Positions 8,312 to 18,391 of a DNA stretch of 64,000 nucleotides are shown here, one piece after another; position 1 is the first letter of the stretch, and every line of letters begins with the position of its first letter. The notes below the pieces were generated by a model. The model searched no databases, was not told where the DNA came from, and worked only from the letters and a program-made list of their open reading frames with translations. Origin of the DNA: an uncultured Prevotella sp. (GTDB lineage: Bacteria > Bacteroidota > Bacteroidia > Bacteroidales > Bacteroidaceae); NCBI GenBank assembly GCA_900317405.1, contig ONGP01000011.1, forward strand, positions 1 to 64,000, written 5' to 3'. A program made the translations under genes and the position numbers.

Positions 8312-10658
8312 GCAGATGCTTATCCATATTCAATGCGGCACGACGACCATCGCCCATGGCGAGGATTACCGTTGCACCACCACGCACGATATCACCACCA
8401 GCAAAGATCTCCTGTCGGCTAGACTGCATCTCTTCGCTTACGGCAATAGTGTTCTTGCGGCCAAGCTCCAATCCCTCGATACTCTTTGGAACCAGTGGGT
8501 TAGGCGATACACCTACGGCCACGATAACCTGATCTACATCGAGTGTAACAGTCTTGCCCTCAACGGGTACAGGACTACGACGACCTGAAGCATCAGGCTC
8601 TCCAAGCTCCATAACCTGCAGAACAGCCTGCTTAACGGCACCTGTCTCATCGGCGATATACTCGATAGGATTGTGCAGGGTGAGGAACTTGATTCCCTCT
8701 TCCTTGGCATGCTTAACCTCCTCAAGACGAGCTGGCATCTCAACCTCACTACGGCGATAAACCAATGTAACATCGGCACCCAAACGCTTGGCTGTACGAC
8801 AAGAGTCCATCGCTGTGTTACCACCACCCACTACGAGCACGCTCTTAGCAGGATTAAGTGGAGTATCTGTGGTTGGGTTAGCGGCATCCATCAGGTTTAC
8901 ACGAGTAAGATACTCGTTACTTGACATGATGTTGATGCTATTCTCGCCAGGGATATTCATGAAGTTAGGCAGACCAGCGCCAGAACCTACGAAGATGCCC
9001 TTAAAGCCTTGAGCCTCAAGCTGTTCTACGCTGATGGTCTTACCTACGATAACGTCGGTCTGGAAGTGAACCCCCATCTTGGCAAGGTTCTCGATTTCTA
9101 CGTCGACAATCTTGTTGGGCAGACGGAACTCGGGTATACCATACTTAAGCACACCACCGATTTCGTGCAGAGCTTCGAACACGTAAACATCGTAGCCCTT
9201 CTTCACCATGTCGCCAGCAAACGAGAGTCCCGCAGGACCAGAACCTACAACAGCAATCTTGATACCGTTGGCAGGAGCAATCTCTGGCAGAGATATGTTT
9301 CCGCTCTCGCGCTCAAAGTCGGCAGCGAAACGCTCCAGATATCCGATAGCTACGGCTGGCTCATTCATCTTCAGGTGTATACACTTGCTCTCGCACTGTT
9401 TTTCCTGAGGACAAACACGTCCGCAAACAGCGGGTAGGGCAGAAGTGTTCTTTAGCACCTTAGCTGCGGCCAGGAACTGACCACGCTCTATGTTCTTGAT
9501 GAACGAAGGAATATTAATGTTTACAGGGCAACCCTCAACACAAGTTGGCTTGGCGCAATCCAGACAACGCTTGGCCTCTGTCATTGCCATCTCCTTTGTC
9601 AGTCCGATGTTTACCTCCTCAGTGCGGGTGGTTGCGCGATATACAGGATCGAGCTCTGGCATGATCACACGCTCTATCTGAGTGCGCTCCTTTGGTTTCA
9701 TGCTCTTTCTGAGCTCATCGCGCCAAGGTGCATTGCGGTCTGTAAGTACCTCGATGCTATCGTCAGTAGGATCGCTGTCCATCTTGATATCTGTGCCTTT
9801 GGCTTCGGTCTTCACCTCTGCGTTGAGGCTATCCAGATGCTCCTCGTAGTGAGCCAGCTCCTCCTGCTCCTCGCGCTTGAATGTACCCATACGTTTGAAC
9901 ATCTCGTCCCAATCTACCAATGCTCCGTCGAACTCAGGACCATCGATGCAGACAAACTTGGTCTTGCCTCCGATGGTGAGTCGGCAAGCTCCGCACATAC
10001 CCGTTCCATCCACCATGATGGTGTTGAGCGATACCTCGCAAGGGATATTGTGCTTCTGAGCTGTAAGGTTTGAGAACTTCATCATGATTGGAGGGCCGAT
10101 GGCGAACACCTTGTCCACGTGTGGCTCCTGTTCGATAAACTTTTCGATACCAACGGTTACCACGCCCTTTTCGCCGTAGCTTCCGTCGTCAGTCATGATG
10201 ATCACCTCGTCTGAGCTCTCGCGTACCTTATCTTCCAGGATGATGAGATCCTTTGAGCGTCCGGCCATTACTGAGAGCACACGGTTGCCGGCAGCCTTCA
10301 GTGCCTGGATGATGGGCAGCATAGGTGCAACACCCAGTCCACCGCCAGCACAAACTACTGTTCCGTAGTTCTCGATTTTGGTAGGATTGCCCAGAGGGCC
10401 TACCACATCCGTCACGTAGTCGCCTACGTTCAGGGCGCAGAGCTTTTTCGACGAGAGTCCAACCATCTGGACCACCAGTGTGATGGTGCCTTTCTCGATG
10501 TCTGCGGCAGCTATGGTAAGTGGCATGCGCTCACCCTTTTTGCCTATACGCACTATCACAAAGTTGCCAGCCTTGCGGCTCTTGGCGATCAGTGGAGCTT
10601 CAATCTCAAAGAGGAAAACCTTCTCAGAGAACTGCTCCTTTCTAACGATTTTGTTCAT
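8298..10658 (-). CDS. NfnS-NfnL fusion (ferredoxin:NADP oxidoreductase / GltA-like)
   Basis: A 786-residue two-part flavoprotein. Residues 1-280 resemble PyrK/NfnS: a flavin-binding barrel, an NAD site CAGGGLGVAPML, and a [2Fe-2S] cysteine cluster MCGACRL with following CIDG. Residues about 330-786 resemble NfnL/glutamate synthase small subunit: two [4Fe-4S] motifs (CLDCAKPTCVEGC and CGRVCPQEKQCESKC), FAD site VVGSGPAGLS, and NADPH site VVGGGNTAMD. In clostridia NfnA and NfnB are separate subunits of an electron-bifurcating transhydrogenase. The single-chain form is often annotated as DHOD subunit/glutamate synthase. No glutamate synthase large subunit or pyrD is nearby. It follows serS after 21 bp. 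Confidence 0.85.
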   Translation of the reverse strand: MNKIVRKEQFSEKVFLFEIEAPLIAKSRKAGNFVIVRIGKKGERMPLTIAAADIEKGTITLVVQMVGLSSKKLCALNVGDYVTDVVGPLGNPTKIENYGTVVCAGGGLGVAPMLPIIQALKAAGNRVLSVMAGRSKDLIILEDKVRESSDEVIIMTDDGSYGEKGVVTVGIEKFIEQEPHVDKVFAIGPPIMMKFSNLTAQKHNIPCEVSLNTIMVDGTGMCGACRLTIGGKTKFVCIDGPEFDGALVDWDEMFKRMGTFKREEQEELAHYEEHLDSLNAEVKTEAKGTDIKMDSDPTDDSIEVLTDRNAPWRDELRKSMKPKERTQIERVIMPELDPVYRATTRTEEVNIGLTKEMAMTEAKRCLDCAKPTCVEGCPVNINIPSFIKNIERGQFLAAAKVLKNTSALPAVCGRVCPQEKQCESKCIHLKMNEPAVAIGYLERFAADFERESGNISLPEIAPANGIKIAVVGSGPAGLSFAGDMVKKGYDVYVFEALHEIGGVLKYGIPEFRLPNKIVDVEIENLAKMGVHFQTDVIVGKTISVEQLEAQGFKGIFVGSGAGLPNFMNIPGENSINIMSSNEYLTRVNLMDAANPTTDTPLNPAKSVLVVGGGNTAMDSCRTAKRLGADVTLVYRRSEVEMPARLEEVKHAKEEGIKFLTLHNPIEYIADETGAVKQAVLQVMELGEPDASGRRSPVPVEGKTVTLDVDQVIVAVGVSPNPLVPKSIEGLELGRKNTIAVSEEMQSSRQEIFAGGDIVRGGATVILAMGDGRRAALNMDKHLRGEA

Positions 10659-10679
10659 AAGTATTTGTTCATTTGTTGA

Positions 10680-11999
10680 TTAATCGATGATGTCGCAACC
10701 CATGTAGGGTACGAGTGCTGCAGGAATCTTGATACCATTCTCAGTCTGGTTGTTCTCCAACAGAGCGGCAACGATTCTAGGCAGGGCAAGAGCCGAACCG
10801 TTCAGTGTGTGACACAGCTCAGTCTTCTTGGTTTCGCTGTTACGATAGCGGCACTTCAGGCGGTTAGCCTGATATGTATCGAAGTTAGATACACTTGAAA
10901 CCTCGAGCCAACGGCCCTGAGCCTCAGAGTAAACCTCGAAGTCGTAGCAGATGGCGCTGGTAAAGCTCTGGTCGCCACCACACAGCAACAGGATACGATA
11001 TGGGAGCTCCAGCTTCTTGAGCAGCCCCTCTACGTGCTCCAGCATCTCCTTGTGGCTCTCCTTAGAGTGCTCAGGCTTGTCGATGCGTACTATCTCAATC
11101 TTTGAGAACTCGTGCAGACGGTTCAGGCCGCGAACGTCCTTACCGTATGAACCAGCCTCACGACGGAAACACTCTGTGTAAGCACAGTTCTTGATGGGCA
11201 GATCCTTCTCGTCCAGGATTACGTCGCGATAGATGTTGGTTACAGGTACCTCAGCTGTTGGAATGAGATAGAAGTCGTCTACCTCGCAATGATACATCTG
11301 TCCCTCCTTATCAGGCAGCTGACCTGTGCCATAACCCGAAGCAGCATTAACTACTGTAGGAGGCATAATCTCTGTGTAACCACTCTTGCGAGCCTCGTCG
11401 AGGAAGAAGTTGATGAGTGCGCGCTGCAGACGAGCTCCCTTACCTATATATACGGGGAAACCTGCGCCAGTAATCTTTACACCCAGATCAAAGTCGATGA
11501 GGTTGTACTTCTTAGCGAGCTCCCAGTGGGGCAGGGGATTAGCGATACCCAGCTTTGGGTTAACATCCCAGTTACCTACTGTATCATTAGCGGTGCACTC
11601 CTTCAGGTTGCTCTTTACCACGTGGTTGTCCTCGGCCACTTTACCTTCGGGCACCTCGTCGTAAGGGATATTAGGAATCTGGCAAAGCAGAGTGGTCATC
11701 TCTTCCTGAGCCTTGGCCATAGCCTCGTCCATCTCCTTTGATTTCTCCTTCAGTTGTGCTACCTGTGCCTTTACCTGCTCGGCCTCGTCCTTCTTGCCTT
11801 CCTTCATCAGTCGGCCTATCTGACCTGAGAGCTGCTTCTGCTCGTTCAGACATTTATCAAGTTCCTGCTGAGCCTCGCGACGACGCTTGTCGATAGCCAA
11901 AACATTATCGATAGCCTCTTTAGCGCCGGCGAAGTGTTTCTTCTCCAATCCGCGAATTACGCGTTCTGTTTCCTCATTGATGAGTTTCAGTGTTAACAT
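10680..11999 (-). CDS. serS: Seryl-tRNA synthetase
   Basis: A 439-residue class II synthetase. The N-terminal tRNA-binding coiled coil spans about residues 25-105. Class II motif 2 is seen around CFRREAGSYGKDVRGL, and motif 3 is near the end around NGSALALPRIVAALLEN. The length is typical. It heads a six-gene minus-strand run (serS, nfnSL, ttcA-like, PD40, phosphorylase, mnmE) and has its own promoter upstream. Confidence 0.97.
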   Translation of the reverse strand: MLTLKLINEETERVIRGLEKKHFAGAKEAIDNVLAIDKRRREAQQELDKCLNEQKQLSGQIGRLMKEGKKDEAEQVKAQVAQLKEKSKEMDEAMAKAQEEMTTLLCQIPNIPYDEVPEGKVAEDNHVVKSNLKECTANDTVGNWDVNPKLGIANPLPHWELAKKYNLIDFDLGVKITGAGFPVYIGKGARLQRALINFFLDEARKSGYTEIMPPTVVNAASGYGTGQLPDKEGQMYHCEVDDFYLIPTAEVPVTNIYRDVILDEKDLPIKNCAYTECFRREAGSYGKDVRGLNRLHEFSKIEIVRIDKPEHSKESHKEMLEHVEGLLKKLELPYRILLLCGGDQSFTSAICYDFEVYSEAQGRWLEVSSVSNFDTYQANRLKCRYRNSETKKTELCHTLNGSALALPRIVAALLENNQTENGIKIPAALVPYMGCDIID

Positions 12000-12040
12000 A
12001 TTAAATACGTATTTATTAGTTTATATTCTTTTCTAAGGCG

Positions 12041-12048
12041 CAAAGGTA
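12041..12048 (-). promoter_or_regulatory. Promoter -7 box of serS operon
   Basis: TACCTTTG on the minus strand, an exact TAnnTTTG match, about 42 bp before the serS start codon. The -33 element is not clear. Confidence 0.6.
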
Positions 12049-12093
12049 CAAATAATCGCGCAATTAGCCAAGAAAATAGCCGTAAAAATGCAG

Positions 12094-12126
12094 AAATCCC
12101 GCTACTCCTTGCGGAGTGCGGGAATC
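12094..12126 (-). terminator. Terminator after rpmA
   Basis: On the minus strand a GC-rich stem (12097-12108 with 12113-12123, one bulge) with loop GCAA lies about 40 bp past the rpmA stop and is followed by a short T run. It separates rpmA from serS. Confidence 0.7.
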
Positions 12127-12166
12127 TGTTGTTTGTTTGGAATAAGTGTTTCTTTAAAAATTAACC

Positions 12167-12430
12167 TTAGGCCTCAGCGTTTGGAATTACTGAAACAACG
12201 CTCTTGTTGTACTTGCCTTTGTGGAAGTTTACGGTACCGTCTACGAGAGCGTAGAGAGTGTCGTCCTTACCGATGGCAACGTTGTTACCTGGGTTGTGCT
12301 TAGTACCGCGCTGGCGAACGATGATGTTACCAGCTACGCACTGCTGACCGCCGAAGATCTTAATGCCAAGTCGCTGAGCTGCGCTCTCACGACCGTTCTT
12401 AGAACTACCTACACCTTTCTTATGTGCCAT
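12167..12430 (-). CDS. rpmA: 50S ribosomal protein L27
   Basis: An 87-residue basic protein starting [16 protein letters not shown], the flexible L27 tail that reaches the peptidyl-transferase centre. [13 protein letters not shown] follows, as in all bacterial L27. There is no cleavable N-terminal extension of the Firmicutes type. It is co-transcribed with rplU 21 bp upstream. Confidence 0.98.
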   Translation of the reverse strand: MAHKKGVGSSKNGRESAAQRLGIKIFGGQQCVAGNIIVRQRGTKHNPGNNVAIGKDDTLYALVDGTVNFHKGKYNKSVVSVIPNAEA

Positions 12431-12451
12431 AATGTTGTTCCTCCTACGTTT

Positions 12452-12769
12452 TTAAGCGATTACCGACTTGATTACTACTTCTGTGAACTGCTCACGATGA
12501 CCGTTGCGAACGCGATAGTCCTTGCGACGCTTCATCTTGAAAACGATGACCTTGTCACCCTTTACGAGTGGGTTCACTACTTCACACACTACTTTTGCTC
12601 CATCTACGGTGGGAGCGCCTACCTTAACTGCACCGTCAGCATCTACGAGCAGTACCTTGTCAAATTCAACAGTCTTGCCTGCCTCAACATCCTTGATGTG
12701 GTGCACGAAGAGCTTCTTGCCCTGCTCGGCCTTGAACTGCTGACCCTGAATTTCTACAATTGCGTACAT
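12452..12769 (-). CDS. rplU: 50S ribosomal protein L21
   Basis: A 105-residue protein starting [19 protein letters not shown], typical of L21 in sequence and length. A longer in-frame start at 12826 would add 19 residues that L21 proteins lack. That extension lies in the 5' untranslated region, so the downstream ATG is chosen. It heads rplU-rpmA. Confidence 0.97.
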   Translation of the reverse strand: MYAIVEIQGQQFKAEQGKKLFVHHIKDVEAGKTVEFDKVLLVDADGAVKVGAPTVDGAKVVCEVVNPLVKGDKVIVFKMKRRKDYRVRNGHREQFTEVVIKSVIA

Positions 12770-12858
12770 TTTGCTTTTATTTGTATTTAGGGTTTTTTCC
12801 GCGAGGCGGCATACGTTCGTACACACTTAACTCTGCCCCAACGGACTCTAACGGGGTG

Positions 12859-12866
12859 CAAAGGTA
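12859..12866 (-). promoter_or_regulatory. Promoter -7 box of rplU-rpmA
   Basis: TACCTTTG on the minus strand, 89 bp before the L21 start. This leaves an untranslated leader of about 80 nt, long enough for regulatory structure, though none was identified. Confidence 0.6.
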
Positions 12867-13195
12867 CTAATTTTAGTTGAGAGTTTATATATTATAGGTG
12901 TTAGAATGCTAATATTTAGTAAAGTTTAACAGTTGAGGTAGGGACAAAAAATAAAGCGATGACTTTCGCAAGCGATCGCTCCATATCTTCAATAGGTATT
13001 AGTTTTCTAAGGTAAAAAGATTGTTTTCAGGATAACGGTGGCAGGCTTTTTTGGGAAACTCACAAATTTTTTGGCGTTTTTTTTTGATGAATTGGCGATG
13101 TGTGCCTACACAACGCATAAATTTAAATAATATTAACACAAAATGTCATGCAAACGATTGCAAATTGGTATTATTCTTTGCAAAAATAGCATCAT
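12867..13195 (+). other. Gene-free stretch with a LacI-family-like dyad
   Basis: No coding sequence or RNA gene is recognisable in this A/T-rich interval. It contains the dyad TGCAAACGATTGCA at 13149-13162, which resembles LacI/PurR-type operators, but no gene start lies nearby to be controlled by it. Strand is arbitrary. It may be a remnant of a lost promoter region. Confidence 0.5.
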
Positions 13196-14983
13196 CTATT
13201 TTTGCAGCTTTTTCAGTCTTCGTTTAGCGTCACCAGCGTCAGGATATAACTCCAGAGCCTTCTGATAATTTCTGATAGCAGCCTCTGGCATGTGTTCGCG
13301 TTCGCACTCGCGCCCCAGTATGGTGTATTCTGCGGCTAAACGCTTAAGTTGTTCGTCTTTGGCGTATAGTTCTTCTCTTAGTTTGGCAATCTCCTTTTGG
13401 TCGCGCTCTTGTATCTCGATGATAGCTCGCTTCTGGCGATTGATTATCTCCAGCTTTCGGCGTATGTAGCGCTTTATGTGTGGCTTTTCGATATCATAGC
13501 GCGAGTGGATGGCTTTGAAAAACGAGTCGAGAAAAGCTCCGAAGTCGCCTTTGTCGAATGCTCTGATAGCATCGCGATATTCGCGATCGGCCTTTCCCTC
13601 CTGCAGGGCCTTGTTTATCAGTTGCTGGTCGTTGTACTGATTTGCAAATCTCACCACCTCGGCTCTTACAAATATGTCGCTTTGGCGCAAAGGCTCCTTT
13701 AGCGATATGCCCTCGAGTGATGTGCATCGCGAAAGTGCCACATAGGTTTGACCTCCGGCAAATGCTCCGCCACCGCCAAAGTCGATGGATACCTGTTTGA
13801 ATGTCAGTCCCTGACTCTTGTGCACCGTTATTGCCCAAGCCAGTCGGATGGGGAACTGGGTATAAGTGCCCAGTAGCTTCTCGTCTATCTTCTGTTCCTT
13901 CTCGTTGAAGGTGTATTTCATGTTCTCCCAGATGTCGCGCTCCACGTCGAACTCAAGTCCCGCCTCGGTGATGATGCCGATGATGCCCTCTTCTTCGTCG
14001 ATATATTCGATGGTGCCAAGCGTTCCATTCACCCATCGCTTCTCTTTGTCGTTCTTTATAAAGATAATCTGGGCTCCAGGTTTCAGTTGTAGTTCCATCG
14101 GGGTGGGTAGCGAACTTTCGGGGAAGTCTCCTTGTATCTTGCCCACAAATGTTATCGGGTCGCCATCCAGGGCCGCTAGCTGTTGCTCGTTGATAAAGTC
14201 CACCGTATCGCGACGAGCGGCCAGAGTGATGGTGAGGGGAGAATTTAGAGATGAGAATTTAGAATTTAGAGATTCTGAATTTTGAGAGTTTTCAACGCGG
14301 CTATTCAGTGCCGATAGATCGGCTTGGGTTGCGGTGTTGTTGCGGATGCGATCCAGGATAGCGATGAAGCTATCATCGGTCTGACGATAAACTTTTCGTA
14401 GTTCGATAGATACTATGGGCATCATCTGCCACACCTTTGCGTTGAAGAAGTAGGGTGAGGGATAGAACGGTTGTAGCAGTTGGCGATCCTCGTCCTTAAG
14501 CACAGGTTCCAGCTGATAGATATCGCCCACCAACAGTAGTTGTTTTCCACCGAATGGTTCGGGGTTACGCGTGTACGCGCGTAATACCTTATCTATAAAG
14601 TCGATGATATCGGCACGCACCATCGATATCTCGTCGATGATTATCAACTCAACCTCGCGTATCAGTTTTCGTTGAGCGCCGGTATACTTCAGTGTCTTTT
14701 TCAGATTGCGCCAATCATACTGAGTGTCGTTGGGCAATAGGGGATGGAAGGGTAGTTTAAAGAAACTATGCAGAGTAGATCCACCAGCATTGATAGCCGC
14801 GATACCTGTCGGAGCCAGTATCACGTGCTTCTTCTTGGTGTTCTTAGAAATGTAGCGCAGGAATGTGGATTTACCTGTGCCCGCCTTTCCTGTTAGGAAA
14901 AGCGAGCGACGGGTATAGTTTATGATTTGCAGAGCGTCTTGCCACTCTTTATTGTCCAGATCCAGTTGCTGTTGTTCTTGCAT
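13196..14983 (-). CDS. PIF1/RecD-like superfamily 1 helicase with C-terminal TPR
   Basis: A 595-residue protein with Walker A GKAGTGKST near residue 35, Walker B IIIDEISM near 112, and GDIYQLEP. A late helicase motif AITVHKSQGLTF is near 390. These define a PIF1/RecD-type SF1B DNA helicase. After about 480 comes a basic coiled coil and a final TPR-like helix pair (EAAIRNYQKALELYPDAGDA). Residues about 231-248 are a Ser/Asn-rich insert encoded by tandem TAAATTC repeats. It is the last gene of the lpxD-to-helicase run, directly abutting the PBP1A gene. Its role in repair or replication is inferred. Confidence 0.85.
   Translation of the reverse strand: MQEQQQLDLDNKEWQDALQIINYTRRSLFLTGKAGTGKSTFLRYISKNTKKKHVILAPTGIAAINAGGSTLHSFFKLPFHPLLPNDTQYDWRNLKKTLKYTGAQRKLIREVELIIIDEISMVRADIIDFIDKVLRAYTRNPEPFGGKQLLLVGDIYQLEPVLKDEDRQLLQPFYPSPYFFNAKVWQMMPIVSIELRKVYRQTDDSFIAILDRIRNNTATQADLSALNSRVENSQNSESLNSKFSSLNSPLTITLAARRDTVDFINEQQLAALDGDPITFVGKIQGDFPESSLPTPMELQLKPGAQIIFIKNDKEKRWVNGTLGTIEYIDEEEGIIGIITEAGLEFDVERDIWENMKYTFNEKEQKIDEKLLGTYTQFPIRLAWAITVHKSQGLTFKQVSIDFGGGGAFAGGQTYVALSRCTSLEGISLKEPLRQSDIFVRAEVVRFANQYNDQQLINKALQEGKADREYRDAIRAFDKGDFGAFLDSFFKAIHSRYDIEKPHIKRYIRRKLEIINRQKRAIIEIQERDQKEIAKLREELYAKDEQLKRLAAEYTILGRECEREHMPEAAIRNYQKALELYPDAGDAKRRLKKLQK
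14238..14293 (-). repeat. In-frame TAAATTC heptamer repeats inside the helicase gene
   Basis: Read on the minus strand this stretch contains several copies of TAAATTC/TCTAAATTC within the coding frame. The encoded peptide is low-complexity (SLNSKFSSLNS-type). The same unit occurs between genes at 44228-44248 and 48421-48437. Confidence 0.75.
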
Positions 14984-17490
14984 CAGTCTTTCTTCTCAGT
15001 AGCTTCGCCGTTATTGTTTGGTGTTGGTGTCTGGTTTGCATCCTCGTTCTCGTGGTGTTCAGCGGCCTTCTTCAGAGGATTGCCGTCTGCGTCGAGCTCA
15101 ATCATATCGTCCACTCCGCCCATACGTAGTGAGTCTACACCCAGCGAGTCAGAATCCGAAGGAAGTGCCAGATATCCACCGCAACCATACATCGACTGGT
15201 TAAGAGCGGCATCGCGTGGAGCACCGAACTTGGCGCGATATTTCTTGAATGCGGGATCCTTAAGCACGCTACCCAGGAAGTATCCGCAGATAGGCAGAGC
15301 CGTGCGGTTACCCTGACCAAGCTGACCAGTGCGGAAGTGGATACAACGATACTCTCCGCCAACCCATGCGCCACAAACCAGATTTGGTGTTGTGCCAATG
15401 AACCATGCGTCAGAGTGGTTGTTTGATGTACCTGTCTTACCACCAAAGTCGGTATCGGTGATGTCGTAGCCCACGAAACCTCTCAGTCTTGAGCTTGTTC
15501 CGCTCATACCTCCCATCAGCAACTGCTGAACCAGGAATGCACTACGATATGGTATAGCCTGCTTACCCTCCGTTGGAGCCTCGTAGATCACGTTTCCATC
15601 ACGGTCCTCAATCTTGCTTACAAGTACGGGATCATGCTGAACACCATCGCTGCAAGGTGTGCAATATGCGCTTACCATCTCAAGCAGGTTCACGTCGCTC
15701 GAACCCAGAGCCAGAGCGGGTGTAGCGTCCAGCTTGCTCTTGATACCCATGGCGTGGGCGGTGTTCACGATATTGTCGATACCGCACTCCTGACCCAGGC
15801 GGACGGCTACCGAGTTGATACTCATGGCGAAAGCCTGTTTCAGGGTAATGAGCGAGTTGGTGAATCGTCCGTCGGCATTGGTTGGTGCCCATGTCACTTC
15901 CTCGCCGTGGTCCATCACTTTCATCGAGAAGAACTCGTCCTTACGTGTGTCGCAAGGGGTGATGCCCTGATTCATAGCCTCGGTATATACGAAGAGTTTG
16001 AATGTAGAACCAGGCTGACGCATAGCCGTAACCTTGTCGTACTTCCAAGTCTTGAAGTCAACGTCGCCTACCCATGCCTTTACGTGTCCGGTCTGTGGCT
16101 CGATGGCTACAAATCCGCAATGCATAAAGCGCTCCATATATCTCAGCGAGTCGAGGGTAGATATCTCCTTCTCGATATAGCCCGTCTCGCTATCATAGTC
16201 GAACAAGCGTACCTTATGAGGCAGGTTCAGATAGTAATCGATAGAATCCTGATTACCCTCGAACTTGCGGCTCAGATATTTATAATAGGGTGTCTTTTTG
16301 GCCAGATCCTCTATAAAGTTAGGTATCTCTATGTGGCGCTCGTCCTGCCATGGGTTAGTGCTTCCCCAGTGCGAGTTGAATGTCTTCTGCACCTGCTTCA
16401 TCTGCTTCACCGCAGCCTCCTCAGCATACTTCTGCATGCGCGAGTCGAGTGTGGTGTAAATCTTCAGTCCCTCAGTGTAGTAAGCATATTTGTTGTTCTC
16501 ACCATAGTAGTCGGCACACCAACCCTTCATCCAGTCGGCCACGGCCTCGCGGAAGTAGTTAGCCTCGCCGTCGTATGCATTCTCCACGCTATAGTCCAGC
16601 TTAATCTCCAGCTTCTTCAGCGAGTCGCACTCCTGCTGAGTCAAGTCGCCGTGCTGCTTCATCAGGTCGAGCACGATGTTACGACGCTTCAGCGAGTTCT
16701 CGGGATTGATAAGCGGGTTATAATATGTGGTAGCCTTAAGCATACCAACCAGCACGGCGGCCTGCTCGGTAGTGATGTTCTTTGGCGAACAACCGAAGTA
16801 AGTCTTACAAGCGGTCTTGATACCGAATGCGTTCGAACCGAAATCAACGGTGTTGGCATACTGGGTAAGTATCTCGTTCTTGGTGAAAAACAGCTCCAAC
16901 TTGTAGGCTGTAATCCATTCCTTGCTCTTAAGGATAAGCATCTTTACTCCAGGTATGTTGCCCAGCAGTCCTGTAGAATACTCCGAACGTGTGCGGAACA
17001 GGTTCTTGGCCAACTGCTGAGTGATGGTCGATGCTCCACGAGCGTCGTGATGCAGGGCGTAGTCCTTAAGTGCAGCTGCAAATGCCTGATAATCAATACC
17101 ATGATGACTATAGAAACGCTCATCCTCGGTGTCGATAAGTGCCTTCCAGAATGCTGGGTTCACATCATCGTAGCCCACGGGAGTACGGTTTTCGCTGAAG
17201 AACTTTCCTATCTGCTTGCCGTCGGCGCTATATATCATCGATGCCTCGGCAGGGCGCTTATTTTTGATGGTACTCATCGACGGGCTCTTACCGAAGAGCC
17301 ACAGGAAGTTCATGTCGACTGCTCCCAGATACAGGAAGAATGCCACTATCATTGATGCAATGGCCACCAGAGTCTTGATGTACCAGGCGCGTCCCTTATA
17401 CAATCCTTTATACCAAGGCCAAACGCCCTTGATTTTCTGCATGGCCATGCCCAGCATGCCCGTGTATTTGTCAGTTGTTTTGTTGCTCAT
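14983..17490 (-). CDS. Penicillin-binding protein 1A (GT51 transglycosylase/transpeptidase)
   Basis: An 835-residue bifunctional peptidoglycan synthase with a membrane anchor at about 38-58. The GT51 domain shows [10 protein letters not shown] (122-131) and [12 protein letters not shown] (152-163). The transpeptidase domain shows S495-T-F-K498, SxN in MSINSVA, and K685-T-G. The C-terminus is acidic and Asn/Pro-rich. It polymerises and cross-links glycan outside the inner membrane. The first 20 bases overlap the end of miaA, in a run with lipid A genes. Confidence 0.94.
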   Translation of the reverse strand: MSNKTTDKYTGMLGMAMQKIKGVWPWYKGLYKGRAWYIKTLVAIASMIVAFFLYLGAVDMNFLWLFGKSPSMSTIKNKRPAEASMIYSADGKQIGKFFSENRTPVGYDDVNPAFWKALIDTEDERFYSHHGIDYQAFAAALKDYALHHDARGASTITQQLAKNLFRTRSEYSTGLLGNIPGVKMLILKSKEWITAYKLELFFTKNEILTQYANTVDFGSNAFGIKTACKTYFGCSPKNITTEQAAVLVGMLKATTYYNPLINPENSLKRRNIVLDLMKQHGDLTQQECDSLKKLEIKLDYSVENAYDGEANYFREAVADWMKGWCADYYGENNKYAYYTEGLKIYTTLDSRMQKYAEEAAVKQMKQVQKTFNSHWGSTNPWQDERHIEIPNFIEDLAKKTPYYKYLSRKFEGNQDSIDYYLNLPHKVRLFDYDSETGYIEKEISTLDSLRYMERFMHCGFVAIEPQTGHVKAWVGDVDFKTWKYDKVTAMRQPGSTFKLFVYTEAMNQGITPCDTRKDEFFSMKVMDHGEEVTWAPTNADGRFTNSLITLKQAFAMSINSVAVRLGQECGIDNIVNTAHAMGIKSKLDATPALALGSSDVNLLEMVSAYCTPCSDGVQHDPVLVSKIEDRDGNVIYEAPTEGKQAIPYRSAFLVQQLLMGGMSGTSSRLRGFVGYDITDTDFGGKTGTSNNHSDAWFIGTTPNLVCGAWVGGEYRCIHFRTGQLGQGNRTALPICGYFLGSVLKDPAFKKYRAKFGAPRDAALNQSMYGCGGYLALPSDSDSLGVDSLRMGGVDDMIELDADGNPLKKAAEHHENEDANQTPTPNNNGEATEKKD

Positions 17491-18391
17491 AGTCTTGAGA
17501 TATGTAACTTATTATACTGTTTTTATCATCCGGGTGAAACCACCTTATCTGTTCATCTTTCTTATACCAAGTTAATTGTTTGCGCGCGTACCTGCGCGTG
17601 TTACCCTTTATTCTCTCCACCGCTTCGTCCAGCGTCCATGTGCCATCTATATAGGCAAACATCTCCTTGTATCCCACGGTGTTGAGAGCGTTCATTTGTC
17701 GCATAGGGTAGAGGGCTCTTGCCTCGTCCAGCAGTCCGTCGGCCATCATCTGGTCTACTCGCTGGTTTATGCGGTTGTATAGCTCTTCTCTGTCGCGATT
17801 CAGTCCGATCTTTACTATGCTAAAAGGTCGCTGTTTTTTTTCGCGCTTGCGATACGATGTGTATGTCTTGCCCGTCATCAGGCATATTTCCAGTCCGTGT
17901 ACCACTCGTCGCGGGTTCTGCTTGTCCACTATCTCGTAGTATTCGGGGTCCAGCTGTTTCAGCTCTTCCACCAGCGTCTCCAGTCCCTCGTTGGCCAGTC
18001 GGCGTTTCAGCGTCTCGCGCGTCTCATCGTCCACGGTGGGTATGTCGTCTATCCCGTCGCACACGGCGTCGATATACATCATGCTTCCACCTGCCATCAG
18101 GGCGTAGTCGCTGGTCCGGAATTCGCGCTCCAGTATCTCCATTGTCTGTTGTTCAAAGAGCGATGCACTATAGTAGTCGTTCAGCGACAGAGTGCCCACG
18201 TGGTAGTGTTTTACCTGTGCCAACTGTTCGTCTGTCGGACTTGCCGTGCCTATCTTCAGTTCCTTGTATATCTGCCTTGAGTCGGCATTTATAATGGGGA
18301 TGTTGAAATGTCGGGCTATATCCAGGCACAAGGCGGTTTTTCCTACCGCCGTTGGCCCCGTGATTACGATCAGCGTCTTAGCGGATGACAC
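17471..18391 (-). CDS. miaA: tRNA dimethylallyltransferase
   Basis: A 306-residue enzyme with P-loop [10 protein letters not shown] near residue 12 and [11 protein letters not shown] near 34, whose Asp is catalytic. The family's [12 protein letters not shown] motif is near the C-terminus. It adds the isopentenyl group to A37 of tRNAs reading U-starting codons. It overlaps lpxA by 14 bp upstream and PBP1A by 20 bp downstream. Confidence 0.96.
   Translation of the reverse strand: MSSAKTLIVITGPTAVGKTALCLDIARHFNIPIINADSRQIYKELKIGTASPTDEQLAQVKHYHVGTLSLNDYYSASLFEQQTMEILEREFRTSDYALMAGGSMMYIDAVCDGIDDIPTVDDETRETLKRRLANEGLETLVEELKQLDPEYYEIVDKQNPRRVVHGLEICLMTGKTYTSYRKREKKQRPFSIVKIGLNRDREELYNRINQRVDQMMADGLLDEARALYPMRQMNALNTVGYKEMFAYIDGTWTLDEAVERIKGNTRRYARKQLTWYKKDEQIRWFHPDDKNSIISYISQDYEQQNN

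Noticed and set aside
12770-12826. 19-residue extension of L21
   Set aside because: L21 proteins begin at MYAIV; the extension lies in the leader.
15634-17355. 573-codon plus-strand ORF opposite the PBP1A gene
   Set aside because: Antisense to a gene with all catalytic motifs; a product of codon bias.
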